A stretch of 64,000 nt of DNA from Mucilaginibacter rubeus (lineage in GTDB: Bacteria > Bacteroidota > Bacteroidia > Sphingobacteriales > Sphingobacteriaceae): contig NZ_CP043450.1 of NCBI RefSeq assembly GCF_003286415.2, positions 4,960,001 to 5,024,000 on the forward strand. The letters run 5' to 3'. Position 1 is the stretch's first letter; the number at the start of each line of letters is the position of its first letter. Positions 17,462-25,492 of this stretch are shown here, in pieces. The notes beneath the pieces were generated by a model that was given only the letters and a program-made list of their open reading frames with translations, did no database searches and was not told the origin of the DNA. The translations under genes and the position numbers were made by a program.

Positions 17462-17575
17462 AAAAGTCGGGAGACAAGGAAGTAAGAAAACAAGACGGCA
17501 AGAGTCAGGAAGCAAGAATTAGGAAGAAACACGTTATCTTCTTGGCTCTTGATTCTTGACTTCTTGTATCTAACC
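17425..17575. repeat. Purine-rich repeat with inverted copy before hemE
   Basis: Many AAGAGTCAAGA-like units (for example 17427-17458 and 17500-17518) are followed by complementary units such as GATTCTTGACTTCTTG at 17550-17565. The block includes the last codons of the TPR-protein gene and the short spacer to hemE. It resembles the tri- to undecanucleotide intergenic repeats seen elsewhere in this window. Confidence 0.6.
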
Positions 17576-17580
17576 AAAAT

Positions 17581-18606
17581 ATGAGAGATTCGTTATTAAT
17601 AAAAGCGGCATTTTCGGAGCAAACAGAACGCCCGCCGGTTTGGATGATGAGGCAGGCAGGCCGCTTTATGAAAGAGTATTGGGACATTAAAAACAAATAC
17701 TCGTTCCTTGAAATGTGTAAAACACCGGAGATTGCTGCCGATGTTACCATGCTACCGGTTGACCTGTTGGGAATTGACGGTGCAATTTTATTTTCAGATA
17801 TCCTGGTAACAGGCGAAGCCATGGGCGGCGACCTGAGCTTTAACGCAGGCGTTGGTCCGCTGTTTGCTAATCCGGTACGTACACAGGCAGATATTGATAA
17901 CCTGCAAACAGATGTATTGGACAAACTTCAATATGTTGGCAATGCTATCAAAGTTATTCAGCAACGTCTTGCAGGTCGTATTCCTTTGATCGGTTTCGCA
18001 GGAGCGCCATTTACCGTAATGAGCTATTTGGTTGAAGGCGGATCATCAAAAGATTTTAAACGCACCAAATTAATGCTGCACAATGAGCCGGAAATGGCCC
18101 ATCAGCTCTTATCAAAAATAGCAACTGTTACAGCAGATTACCTGAATATGCAGATTGCAGCTGGTGTAAATGCAGTACAGATCTTTGACAGCTGGGCACA
18201 GGCTTTAGCATGGGATGATTATAAAGAATTTAGTCACCGTTATATTGCCGAGATCATCAGCAAGCTAAACCGTAAAGATATCCCGGTGATCTCTTTCTGT
18301 AAAGGCAGTTCGGTTTTCGCACCGTTAATGGCCGAAGCTAAACCGGATGTAATTTCAATCGACTGGAATGTTGATCTGTTAGATATCAAAAAACGTTTAC
18401 CGGCAGGCGTAGCGGTGCAAGGCAACCTTGATCCGCATATTCTTTATGCCGATAAAAAAGTAATTAAAGAACGCATCTATCGCCTGTTCGACCGTATGAA
18501 AGGCGAAAATGGCTTCATCTTTAACCTGGGTCACGGCATTATGCCTGATATCCCGTTTGATAATGTGAAGTACGCGGTGGAAGTGATAAAAGAATACAGA
18601 AACTAA
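17581..18606 (+). CDS. hemE: Uroporphyrinogen decarboxylase
   Basis: Removes four carboxyl groups from uroporphyrinogen III to give coproporphyrinogen III. Length 341 is typical. Signature near the start is PPVWMMRQAGRFMKEY, with the conserved Arg pair of the active site, and the second signature GFAGAPFTVMSYLVEGG lies near residue 140. The conserved active-site Tyr is in YLVEGG and His in NLGHGIMPDIP. It follows the kinase/regulator/TPR group, 119 bp after it, and is followed by hemJ. Substrate is provided by HemCD. Confidence 0.96.
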   Translation: MRDSLLIKAAFSEQTERPPVWMMRQAGRFMKEYWDIKNKYSFLEMCKTPEIAADVTMLPVDLLGIDGAILFSDILVTGEAMGGDLSFNAGVGPLFANPVRTQADIDNLQTDVLDKLQYVGNAIKVIQQRLAGRIPLIGFAGAPFTVMSYLVEGGSSKDFKRTKLMLHNEPEMAHQLLSKIATVTADYLNMQIAAGVNAVQIFDSWAQALAWDDYKEFSHRYIAEIISKLNRKDIPVISFCKGSSVFAPLMAEAKPDVISIDWNVDLLDIKKRLPAGVAVQGNLDPHILYADKKVIKERIYRLFDRMKGENGFIFNLGHGIMPDIPFDNVKYAVEVIKEYRN

Positions 18607-18638
18607 GAATAAATAATCCGGCGAGGGCTGGGAAGTGC

Positions 18639-18750
18639 GATTCCCCTCTTGAGAGGGGTGTAGGGTTGTGTTAACCAGGCGATAAGAACGCGGACGAAAC
18701 ACACCCCTGCTAACGCTCTTTTCTATAGCTCCCCTCTCAAAAGGGGATTC
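18639..18750. repeat. Dispersed palindrome family R3, copy 1
   Basis: Outer arms GATTCCCCTCTTGAGAGG and its complement (ending 18750) with an inner ACACACCCCTGCTA segment. Other copies at 26680-26793, 38107-38209 and a half copy at 55811-55865. A separate G-rich palindrome (CCCCCTTTAGGGGG) at 18781-18795 abuts the hemJ start. Confidence 0.85.
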
Positions 18751-18806
18751 TAATCGCCAGTAATTTTAACGCTAAAAAACTCCCCCTTTAGGGGGCCGGG
18801 GGGCAA

Positions 18807-19340
18807 ATGTACCAATACTTTCTCGCTATACACATCATTTTTGTAGTCTGCTGGATGGCGGGGCTGTTTTATATTGTGCGCCTGTTTATCTATCATACCG
18901 AAGCACAGGATAAACCCGAACCCGAGCGCACCATTCTCTCCAAACAATTTGAAATTATGGAAAGCAGGCTATGGAACGTTATAGCCAAACCATCCATGTT
19001 GCTTACCATATTGGCGGGTTGTACCATGCTGTATTTATATCCGGCATGGTTAAAAATGCCATGGCTGCATATCAAATTGGCTTTCGTAATTGGCCTGGTA
19101 GGCTATCATCACATTTGCGAATCCAAAATAAAACAAATGCGTAAAGGCATTTTCAAATGGACGTCAAACCAGTTACGCCTTTGGAACGAACTCGCAACCA
19201 TTTTTCTATTTGCCATTGTTTTCCTCGCTGTAAAAAAAGATACTTTAAGCTGGGTGTTTGGCGTAGTAGGAATAGTTTCTTTAGGTGTGATTTTGATGAT
19301 CGCCGTTAAGATTTATAAAAGGTATAGGGAGAAGAAATAA
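18807..19340 (+). CDS. hemJ: Protoporphyrinogen IX oxidase, HemJ type
   Basis: A 177-residue four-helix membrane protein of the HemJ (UPF0093/CopD-like) family, which oxidises protoporphyrinogen IX to protoporphyrin IX in bacteria without HemG or HemY. The start MYQYFLAIHIIFVVCWMAG contains the conserved His of helix 1 (H9). Further family features are LWNVIAKPSMLLTILAG, MPWLHIKLAFVIGLVGYHH with Lys and His pairs, and RLWNELATIFLFAIVFLAV. Its location right after hemE supports the assignment, because generic CopD proteins share the fold. The ATG adjoins a G-rich palindrome. Confidence 0.88.
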   Translation: MYQYFLAIHIIFVVCWMAGLFYIVRLFIYHTEAQDKPEPERTILSKQFEIMESRLWNVIAKPSMLLTILAGCTMLYLYPAWLKMPWLHIKLAFVIGLVGYHHICESKIKQMRKGIFKWTSNQLRLWNELATIFLFAIVFLAVKKDTLSWVFGVVGIVSLGVILMIAVKIYKRYREKK

Positions 19341-19344
19341 AAGG

Positions 19345-19749
19345 CTAATTGAACTCTACTGTTCTTAAAGTTGAGTTCTGGGCTATAAAGTGAAAATCTT
19401 TATCGTCATGGAGTAAAGCTATCTTATTATTTATTGCATATAAAGCTATCAAGCAATCATTGGCTTTACGAATGGTAACCCCTTTTCTTCTCAAATCCCT
19501 ATATAAAGTTGCCGCTTGAACAGTAATTTTATAAGGATCTTCAACCAATTTTGTCATACTATCAAAGTAAGATTTTACTTTCCTCAATTCTGATTCAGAA
19601 ACAATACCTTGCAAGATTTCCTGTACTATTGTAGGGCATGTTGCTACTACAATATTCGCAAGATTATTCTTCAAGTATTTGCTCGATTCTGTTTCAATTC
19701 CTTTAAAAAAATTGACCCATACGGACGTATCTACCAAAATGATGTCCAT
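19345..19749 (-). CDS. vapC: PIN-domain toxin, VapC family
   Basis: A 134-residue PIN-domain ribonuclease, the toxin of a type II pair. Acidic residues expected for Mg binding are present: D7 in ILVDTSVWVNF, E in TIVQEILQG near 43, D in KANDCLIALYA near 97, and D in LLHDDKDFHFIA near 115. VapC toxins cleave tRNA or rRNA; the target here is unknown. The ATG at 19749 overlaps the stop of vapB by one base. Only 4 bp separate its stop from that of hemJ on the opposite strand. Confidence 0.9.
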   Translation of the reverse strand: MDIILVDTSVWVNFFKGIETESSKYLKNNLANIVVATCPTIVQEILQGIVSESELRKVKSYFDSMTKLVEDPYKITVQAATLYRDLRRKGVTIRKANDCLIALYAINNKIALLHDDKDFHFIAQNSTLRTVEFN

Positions 19750-19928
19750 TATTCAAAAGCCTTATCATCAAGTTCAACCTTTCCCCATAATTCAGCAAGC
19801 TTCTTTTGATTTTCGATTGTTACATATAATTTCAAAGCTTCTTCAATTACAGCTTTTTTCGTTTTTATATTACCCAATTTCTGAGCCTTAGCTATTAGCT
19901 CATCATTAATATCTACATTCGTCCTCAT
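19749..19928 (-). CDS. vapB: VapB-type antitoxin
   Basis: A 59-residue antitoxin. The N-terminus MRTNVDINDELIAKAQKLG is a ribbon-helix-helix DNA-binding motif that normally represses the operon. The remainder (KTKKAVIEEALKLYV, then a charged C-terminus ending ELDDKAFE) would wrap around VapC. The frame is open to a GTG at 19934, but the ATG at 19928 gives the standard VapB start. It is translated together with vapC through the TAATG overlap. Confidence 0.88.
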   Translation of the reverse strand: MRTNVDINDELIAKAQKLGNIKTKKAVIEEALKLYVTIENQKKLAELWGKVELDDKAFE

Positions 19929-20081
19929 ACACACAAATTTTAATAAATATACACAAAAGCATCAAATAAAATATCTATTCTTACATTTCTATTTAACTCG
20001 ATTTTCTACCACTGAAACTATTTATCAAAATATTTACACCACCATGCAACCATTTACATCACTCTACCATCTTACTTATAA

Positions 20082-20654
20082 ATGATGTTTTTGGAACCTA
20101 AATATACCATTCAGCAATTGATAGACCGCTGCCGGGCCGGCGAGCGAAAGGCGCAGGAACTGCTTTATAAACAGTTTGCCTCAAAAATGCTGGGGGTATG
20201 CATGCGCTACGCTACCGACCGCATGGAGGCCGAAGACATGTTGCAAAATGGTTTTATAAGGGTGTTCAAAAAGATGGATGATTACCGGGGTGACGGATCA
20301 TTCGAGGGGTGGGTTAGGCGCATTATGGTTCACAGTTCAATTGAGTATTATCGTAAACATCACAAAATGATGCAGGTAATTGATATTCAAGAGGCAGGGC
20401 ATGAGCCGTCTGTTAATCCCCTGGCCGCGGCCAATCTTGATGCAAAGGTGCTGATGGGCATGATACAGCAACTTGCGCCGGGATACCGGATAGTGTTTAA
20501 CCTTTACGCGCTGGAAGGTTATTCACACAAGGAGATAGCAGAAATTGTTGGCATTACCGAGGGTGCCTCTAAATCGCAGCTATCAAGGGCTCGTACAATA
20601 TTGAAAGAACAAATTGCTAAAATGGAGGGCAAAAGTTATGGATATGCAGGATAA
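20082..20654 (+). CDS. RNA polymerase ECF sigma factor
   Basis: A 190-residue sigma-70 family, extracytoplasmic-function type. Region 2 (about 25-95) contains AEDMLQNGFIRVFKKMDDYRGD and the -10-binding helix SFEGWVRRIMVHSSIEYYRK. Region 4 (about 125-185) contains FNLYALEGYSHKEIAEIVGI and SKSQLSRARTILKEQI. The start has two ATGs in a row (20082 and 20085). The downstream gene overlaps its end and encodes a one-helix membrane protein, so the two form a sigma/anti-sigma pair. Confidence 0.94.
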   Translation: MMFLEPKYTIQQLIDRCRAGERKAQELLYKQFASKMLGVCMRYATDRMEAEDMLQNGFIRVFKKMDDYRGDGSFEGWVRRIMVHSSIEYYRKHHKMMQVIDIQEAGHEPSVNPLAAANLDAKVLMGMIQQLAPGYRIVFNLYALEGYSHKEIAEIVGITEGASKSQLSRARTILKEQIAKMEGKSYGYAG

Positions 20655-21438
20655 GGAACTGGACAGGCTGTTTCAACAAAAGCTTGATAACCTGGAAATA
20701 CAACCATCGGCCCGGGTGTGGCAGGATATCAGCACCGAGTTAAACGCCGATAAGCGTAAAAGAATATTATTGCCATTGCTAAGCGCGGCAGCTGGTGTAA
20801 TATTGCTGATTACCGCGGGGCTCCTGTTTATTCCTAAGCAGCCGGTTAAGGATAACGACAAGCATCATTCAACAGAAATAGCTAAAACACATGAACCAAT
20901 AAAACAGCCTGTAGCAGTTAAAATTGAGCCCGTGGTGCCTCCAACCCCGGCCCAAAACAAAGTACCTGCAAATCCGGTTATAGCACCAGTTAACAACATT
21001 GCACAAACCAGGAAAATTAAATCAAAAAACAATTTGACGCCAGCCATACCACAGCCAGCAACCTCTGCTCAACCACCTGTAATCGCCCATGAAGGTGAAC
21101 CTTTATTTGCAAGCGACCCTGCCGCAGATTATCATGTTGTTAAAACCGCCGCCCCGGATACAACAACAAAGATCAGCCCAAAGGCAACCCTTATCAACAG
21201 CGAAAAAACACAGCCCGTGTTAATAGCCCAAACACCTGTACAGCCTGCTCCGGCAACTGCAAAACCTGTTAAAAAACATCGGATCCGTAGCCTCGGCGAT
21301 GTTTTTAATGTGGTAATTGCCGCTGTTGATAAACGTAAAGACAAAGTGATTGAATTTAGCAATACCGATGAAGACGATGCCACCATTACCGGCTTAAACC
21401 TCGGCTTTATTAAAGTAAAAAAAGACAAAGACAAATAA
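20644..21438 (+). CDS. Membrane protein, putative anti-sigma factor
   Basis: A 264-residue protein from ATG 20644 (MQDKELDRLFQQKLDNLEIQ); ATGs at 20638 and 20614 are alternatives. It overlaps the sigma gene by 11 bases. A cytoplasmic head (1-46), one membrane helix (about 48-68, LLPLLSAAAGVILLITAG), then a Pro-, Ala- and Lys-rich periplasmic linker (70-215) and a short charged tail ending GLNLGFIKVKKDKDK. No FecR or ZAS zinc motif is visible, so the anti-sigma role rests on topology and gene order. Confidence 0.75.
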   Translation: MQDKELDRLFQQKLDNLEIQPSARVWQDISTELNADKRKRILLPLLSAAAGVILLITAGLLFIPKQPVKDNDKHHSTEIAKTHEPIKQPVAVKIEPVVPPTPAQNKVPANPVIAPVNNIAQTRKIKSKNNLTPAIPQPATSAQPPVIAHEGEPLFASDPAADYHVVKTAAPDTTTKISPKATLINSEKTQPVLIAQTPVQPAPATAKPVKKHRIRSLGDVFNVVIAAVDKRKDKVIEFSNTDEDDATITGLNLGFIKVKKDKDK

Positions 21439-21471
21439 TATTTTAGCGAACGATAGTTATACCACAATAAT

Positions 21472-22302
21472 ATGAAACGCCTGACTTTTACCATCATAAT
21501 GTGCCTTGCTGCGAGTTTTGTTTTCGCCCAAAGCACCCCAGCCGATTCTTCACAAAGCGCTACAGACACTACCACCCATAAAAAGCACGTCAAAGTAAAG
21601 CTTGGCTTTGGTGATGATGTGGCACAGGTTAATATTAACAATGACAGGTCCGATACCGCTTACCATGCTCACAAAGCGCCTGGCTTTTCATTCGGTGTAA
21701 CCTTTTCAAGGATCGACCTTGGCTTTGCTACTTTGGTGGATAACGGCAGCTTTACCCTGTCTGACAAAAATAAGTTCCTGAGCTATCGCCAGTGGAAAAC
21801 CAGCAATTTTGGTTTTGATGTGCTGCAATTTGGTTACCGTTTTAACAGCGCTTTCAAGATCTATGTTTCCGGCGGGTTCGACTGGACGCATATCCGCCTG
21901 CGTAATGATATTACCATACAGCGTAACGCCCCTGTTTTAACCTACGTACAGGACAGTATCCATTACAGCAAAAACCGTTTTTCATCAAGCTATTTGCGTA
22001 TCCCCCTATCCTTTTACTACCGTAGCCATGAAGACGACCGCGGAAATTACTTCAGGTTAGTTGCAGGTCCGGAGATCGGGATCTTGCTAAACGGTCGCGT
22101 AAAACAGATCAGTGAAGAAAATGGTAAGCAGAAATTTAATGATGATTACCATTTTGCCAAACTTCGCAAAGGGGTGTTTGTACGCATGGGTTACGGTATT
22201 ATGGGCCTGTATGCCAAATATTACTTCAACGATATGTTTGAAAACAGTCCCGATCAAAAAGGTCTGAGGAACTTCTCGTTTGGGTTAACATTTGGTTTTT
22301 AA
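21472..22302 (+). CDS. PorT-like outer-membrane beta-barrel protein
   Basis: A 276-residue secreted protein: signal peptide MKRLTFTIIMCLAASFVFAQ, a short Ser/Thr/Asp linker, then alternating hydrophobic strands expected of an eight-stranded barrel (for example KTSNFGFDVLQFGYRF, SSYLRIPLSFYYRSHE, RNFSFGLTFGF at the C-terminus, ending in Phe as outer-membrane barrels do). It resembles the PorT/OMP_b-brl_2 group. It lies 33 bp after the anti-sigma gene and may be part of the same operon; it could be the envelope output or sensor of the sigma system. Confidence 0.8.
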   Translation: MKRLTFTIIMCLAASFVFAQSTPADSSQSATDTTTHKKHVKVKLGFGDDVAQVNINNDRSDTAYHAHKAPGFSFGVTFSRIDLGFATLVDNGSFTLSDKNKFLSYRQWKTSNFGFDVLQFGYRFNSAFKIYVSGGFDWTHIRLRNDITIQRNAPVLTYVQDSIHYSKNRFSSSYLRIPLSFYYRSHEDDRGNYFRLVAGPEIGILLNGRVKQISEENGKQKFNDDYHFAKLRKGVFVRMGYGIMGLYAKYYFNDMFENSPDQKGLRNFSFGLTFGF

Positions 22303-22320
22303 GCTCCTGAACCATTATGC

Positions 22321-22411
22321 TGAACCATGATTTTTAGGATTTAAGGATTATCATGATAGGTAAATGACCTGCTCCATCCTTTAATCCTTAAATCAGGCAA
22401 ATCATGGTTCA
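22321..22411. repeat. Long inverted repeat R5 between barrel and ABC genes
   Basis: Arms at 22321-22350 and 22382-22411 (TGAACCATGATTTTTAGG and complement, few mismatches) with a 31-base centre. It may stop transcription of the barrel gene. Similar AACCATGAT motifs occur in the repeat at 38921-39082. Confidence 0.8.
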
Positions 22412-22417
22412 AACGTT

Positions 22418-22425
22418 TATCTTTG
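22418..22425 (+). promoter_or_regulatory. -7 promoter element of the ABC ATPase gene
   Basis: TATCTTTG fits TAnnTTTG exactly and ends 6 bases before the ATG at 22432, so the transcript would be almost leaderless. No clear -33 TTG was found at the usual distance. Confidence 0.35.
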
Positions 22426-22431
22426 CCCTTG

Positions 22432-23430
22432 ATGTCAGATATTCCTTTTTTGCAGGCGGTTGCCGTAAGTAAAATATATCCTGGGAAACAGCAATCCGGT
22501 GTAAAAAAGACCGGATTGGTTATAGAACAGGGCAAGATCACCGCGATTATTGGCGAAAGCGGAAGCGGTAAAAGCACTTTACTTCGGTTACTTTACGGAT
22601 TACTTTCTCCTGATGAGGGTACAGTTTATTTTAAGGGCGAACGCATTTGGGGGCCAGAAGAGAAGCTGATCCCCGGTCATGACGCCATGAAAATGGTTAC
22701 CCAGCATACCGATGATCTCAACCTTTTTGCAAAAGTTTGGGATAACGTAGCGGCCATGCTCCCCGCAACCAATCTTAAAGCTAAAGAAGAAAAAACCGAA
22801 AGGGTACTAAAGCAACTTAATATGTTTGCTATGGCTGATAAGCGGGTTGCCGATCTGAGCGGTGGCGAAAAACAACGTGTAGCCATTGCGCGCGCCATTA
22901 TCACCCACCCAGAAGTATTACTGCTCGACGAGCCCTTTAACCAGGTTGATACGTCATTCAGGGAAGGTTTACAGCATGATATCAGGCAGATTGTTAAAGA
23001 AACCGGCTTAACGGTAATCATGGTATCGCACGATCCAGCCGAAGTACTCTCAATGGCCGACGAACTTATTGTACTCAACAAAGGTGAAATAGTTGAGCAC
23101 GGTAATCCGAAAGCGCTATATAAACATCCTAAATTTCTTTATACCGCCCAGTTGCTCAGCAACTGCAACGTACTTAATGCTGCTGAAGCAAAACTCTGCG
23201 GCATTGAATTATCAAAAGAATACGCGGTTATTTACCCTGAACATATCAAAATCAAATTAATAGCGGCTACCCGCAGTTGGGTTGTTAAACAGGTATTATT
23301 TAAAGGTTTTTATGAAGATCTGATCCTTGAGCATGGTGATATTATCCTACGGGTTTTGAGCGAAGAAACAGGGAAATATGCTGAAGGAGATTCGGTAGCC
23401 GTCCGGGTGGAGAAATACCTGGAATATTAA
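22432..23430 (+). CDS. ABC transporter ATP-binding protein, PotA/ModC-like
   Basis: A 332-residue ATPase subunit. Walker A GESGSGKST near 40-48, Q-loop region VTQHTDDLNLFAKVWDNV, signature LSGGEKQRVAIARA near 143, Walker B VLLLDEPF near 165, and His switch MVSHDPAEVL near 197. After about residue 235 a TOBE-like C-terminal region follows (VVKQVLFKGFYEDLIL), as in uptake systems of the PotA, ModC or CysA type. No permease or binding-protein gene is adjacent, so it is an orphan here. Start ATG 22432 (MSDIPFLQAVAV). Confidence 0.92.
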   Translation: MSDIPFLQAVAVSKIYPGKQQSGVKKTGLVIEQGKITAIIGESGSGKSTLLRLLYGLLSPDEGTVYFKGERIWGPEEKLIPGHDAMKMVTQHTDDLNLFAKVWDNVAAMLPATNLKAKEEKTERVLKQLNMFAMADKRVADLSGGEKQRVAIARAIITHPEVLLLDEPFNQVDTSFREGLQHDIRQIVKETGLTVIMVSHDPAEVLSMADELIVLNKGEIVEHGNPKALYKHPKFLYTAQLLSNCNVLNAAEAKLCGIELSKEYAVIYPEHIKIKLIAATRSWVVKQVLFKGFYEDLILEHGDIILRVLSEETGKYAEGDSVAVRVEKYLEY

Positions 23431-23504
23431 CCCTGTTAGCGGGACTTCAAGATAAACAACAAATTTAGCTGTATACGATATCATTGGCCCGCTCAATCGC
23501 CGCG
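23431..23504. other. Spacer before repeat R4, nothing recognised
   Basis: Short AT-rich spacer between the ABC gene and the repeat element. No gene or terminator identified in it. Confidence 0.5.
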
Positions 23505-23745
23505 GGTTGGCTTTGTTCTTTTTCTTGATAAAAAGAACCAAAAATCAAGTCGGCAGATAGGCTTCTTTACGCTCTGGGCCTTTGCCCTGCAAATCGGGCA
23601 GAACCACGGGCTGCAATTATTTTGCCCTGCTTCGCTCGCTCATTGCCTTCCTTCTGCAAAAACTTGCTATGCCCTACAGCCACACAGCCCACCATTGTTC
23701 TGCTCGCTTTCACCCGAAGCTTACCTGCCGACGGAAAGCGGAAAG
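23505..23745. repeat. Dispersed element R4, copy 1 (about 240 bp)
   Basis: Homologous to 47440-47695. Begins with a hairpin, GTTCTTTTT/AAAAAGAAC at 23515-23538 with a CTTGAT loop, followed by CCAAAAAtCAAG, then shared blocks such as GGCTTCTTTACGCTC, CCACGGGCTGCAATTATTTT and TTTCACCCGAAGCT. Open frames run through it but differ between the two copies, so it is taken as non-coding. Fills most of a 395-bp gap. Confidence 0.85.
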
Positions 23746-23825
23746 ACAAAACGGTGGTAAAAAACAAACCGGCGCCATACCTCGCGTTGGCTACCGGTTT
23801 TCTTAAACGTATATTTAAAAAAATC

Positions 23826-24137
23826 TTAATTCCTTAAATTAAGGCTTAGCATTACCAGGTTTTTGTTTTCGATATATGCGGTGCGCTCATTTAGTCTGTC
23901 CAATATCTGATCAAGCGCCAGGCGGGTCCTTTTCCTTTTGATATTGAGCTTGTTGTAAACCGTTTCCTCGTACATCAGCTTATTGTTATCATTATAAAAT
24001 CTAACGGTTTGTACACGGGGTAAATCAACGTTGTGTTCTACCACCCAAAAACCGTGTGTATTTGTTATTTTATTCTGAGCCTGCACTGCAGCTGCTGCAA
24101 ATGCCAGGATGCAAATTGTGATAATTAACTTCTTCAT
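23826..24137 (-). CDS. Small secreted hypothetical protein
   Basis: A 103-residue protein with a clear signal peptide (MKKLIITICILAFAAAAVQAQ). The mature 80 residues are mostly beta at first (HGFWVVEHNVDLPRVQTVRFY, YEETVYNKLNIKRKRTRLAL) then helical (LDQILDRLNERTAYIENKN). No family recognised; similar short periplasmic proteins are common in this group. It stands alone between repeat R4 and a divergent LytS-type kinase gene and might be a target of that pair, by position only. Confidence 0.75.
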   Translation of the reverse strand: MKKLIITICILAFAAAAVQAQNKITNTHGFWVVEHNVDLPRVQTVRFYNDNNKLMYEETVYNKLNIKRKRTRLALDQILDRLNERTAYIENKNLVMLSLNLRN

Positions 24138-24376
24138 GGCGTTATTTTTTAATTTATAAACTAAAATTAAGCGGCTTTAAAATGGTATAAAAGCAATGTA
24201 TGCACACTACCTTCCAGTTACGATAAACTGCATTTTAACACGACGAATAAACTTTCGACAGTAGAAAGCGATGGTAACTGCCTTCTTCCCGGCTGTTCGT
24301 CATTAGTTGATTGCCGTTTGTCGCACTTCTGGTTAAGAAATCATTCAATTAAACTGTTTTACAGTAAATTAGCATT

Positions 24377-25492
24377 ATGAATAATGGCTTCGATATCATA
24401 CTCAACAATGTCAGGCTGCCGCGTTTTTGGCAGCATGTGATATTTTGGGTGATTGTATCGTTTTTCATCACGACACTTTATTCGTTCCAAACCAACTTTT
24501 GGGTTTCCATGCGTAATAACGTTTTGTATATGCCTATACAAATTGCTTATTATTATGCCATTGCCTATTGGCTGATCCCCAAATATGTTTTTGAAAAGCG
24601 CTATGTGATGTTTTTCCTGATGCTGATCCCGCTGGTGTTTGCTTGTATGTTCATCAGCCGCACAATCGGGATCTTTTTTGTTGCTCCTTACCTCATCCGG
24701 GTGATGCATGTTACCGATGCCGGTTATATAGCATCGACCCAGCGTCCGTTTTTTGAGCAGTTAATGGACGGACAAAGCCTGGTAAATTCGTTTAAAGGTA
24801 CCAACCTGTTTACGGGTTTTGTGATTGCAATTAAGCTGTTTAAAATGTGGTATGAGCGCAAACAAGCCGCTTTGGAAGCCGAGCTCAATGCGCTGAAAGC
24901 CCAGATACATCCACACTTTTTATTTAACACGCTTAATAACCTTTACTCTTTAAGTCTTAACAACTCGCCAAAATCACCACAAGCTATCATCGGGCTATCA
25001 GATCTGTTAAGATATATGCTTTATGAATGCTCCGATAATGAAGTTCCTTTAGAGAAGGAAGTGTTTATGATGCAGCAGTACGTAAAACTGGAAAAGCTCC
25101 GGTATGAAGACCGCATAGATATAAACTTTACCATAACCGGTAATTTGAAGGATAAAACCATAGCACCGCTGCTGATATTGCCTTTTATTGAAAACGCTTT
25201 TAAGCATGGCACCAGCGAGCAAGTTGGCGCTACCTGGATCAATATTGATATAAGTGTTACGTTAAACCATTTTAAGCTAAAGGTAGCCAACAGCAAACCC
25301 GATCATCCTGTTGATACAAGCAATACGCCCGGGCATATCGGTTTAAAAAATGTAACCAAAAGGCTCGACCTGCTTTATCCTCATTCGTCACGGCTGAAGA
25401 TTGTAAACGAAGATGATACTTTTTTTGTGGCGCTCGATCTCGATCTGAAAACCGTAAAACAATCCGCAACACAACAAATGATAACCGCATGA
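24377..25492 (+). CDS. LytS-like sensor histidine kinase
   Basis: A 371-residue membrane kinase of the His_kinase class. About four hydrophobic helices lie between residues 20 and 155. H180 is in QIHPHFLFNTLNNLYSL, followed by an HATPase domain with LLILPFIENAFKHG and HIGLKNVTKRLDLLYP. The architecture is the same as that of the kinase at 5.8 kb, but the sequences are clearly different outside the catalytic motifs. Its TGA overlaps the ATG of the LytTR regulator gene by four bases (ATGA), so the two are translated together. Confidence 0.93.
   Translation: MNNGFDIILNNVRLPRFWQHVIFWVIVSFFITTLYSFQTNFWVSMRNNVLYMPIQIAYYYAIAYWLIPKYVFEKRYVMFFLMLIPLVFACMFISRTIGIFFVAPYLIRVMHVTDAGYIASTQRPFFEQLMDGQSLVNSFKGTNLFTGFVIAIKLFKMWYERKQAALEAELNALKAQIHPHFLFNTLNNLYSLSLNNSPKSPQAIIGLSDLLRYMLYECSDNEVPLEKEVFMMQQYVKLEKLRYEDRIDINFTITGNLKDKTIAPLLILPFIENAFKHGTSEQVGATWINIDISVTLNHFKLKVANSKPDHPVDTSNTPGHIGLKNVTKRLDLLYPHSSRLKIVNEDDTFFVALDLDLKTVKQSATQQMITA

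Noticed and set aside
22303..22431. Attenuator or riboswitch before the ABC ATPase gene
   Set aside because: The structure is the long R5 inverted repeat and the promoter element lies after it, so it would not be in the mRNA leader.
23582..23837. Open frames across element R4 copy 1
   Set aside because: They shift register relative to copy 2 and have no recognised similarity; the element is better explained as non-coding repeat.
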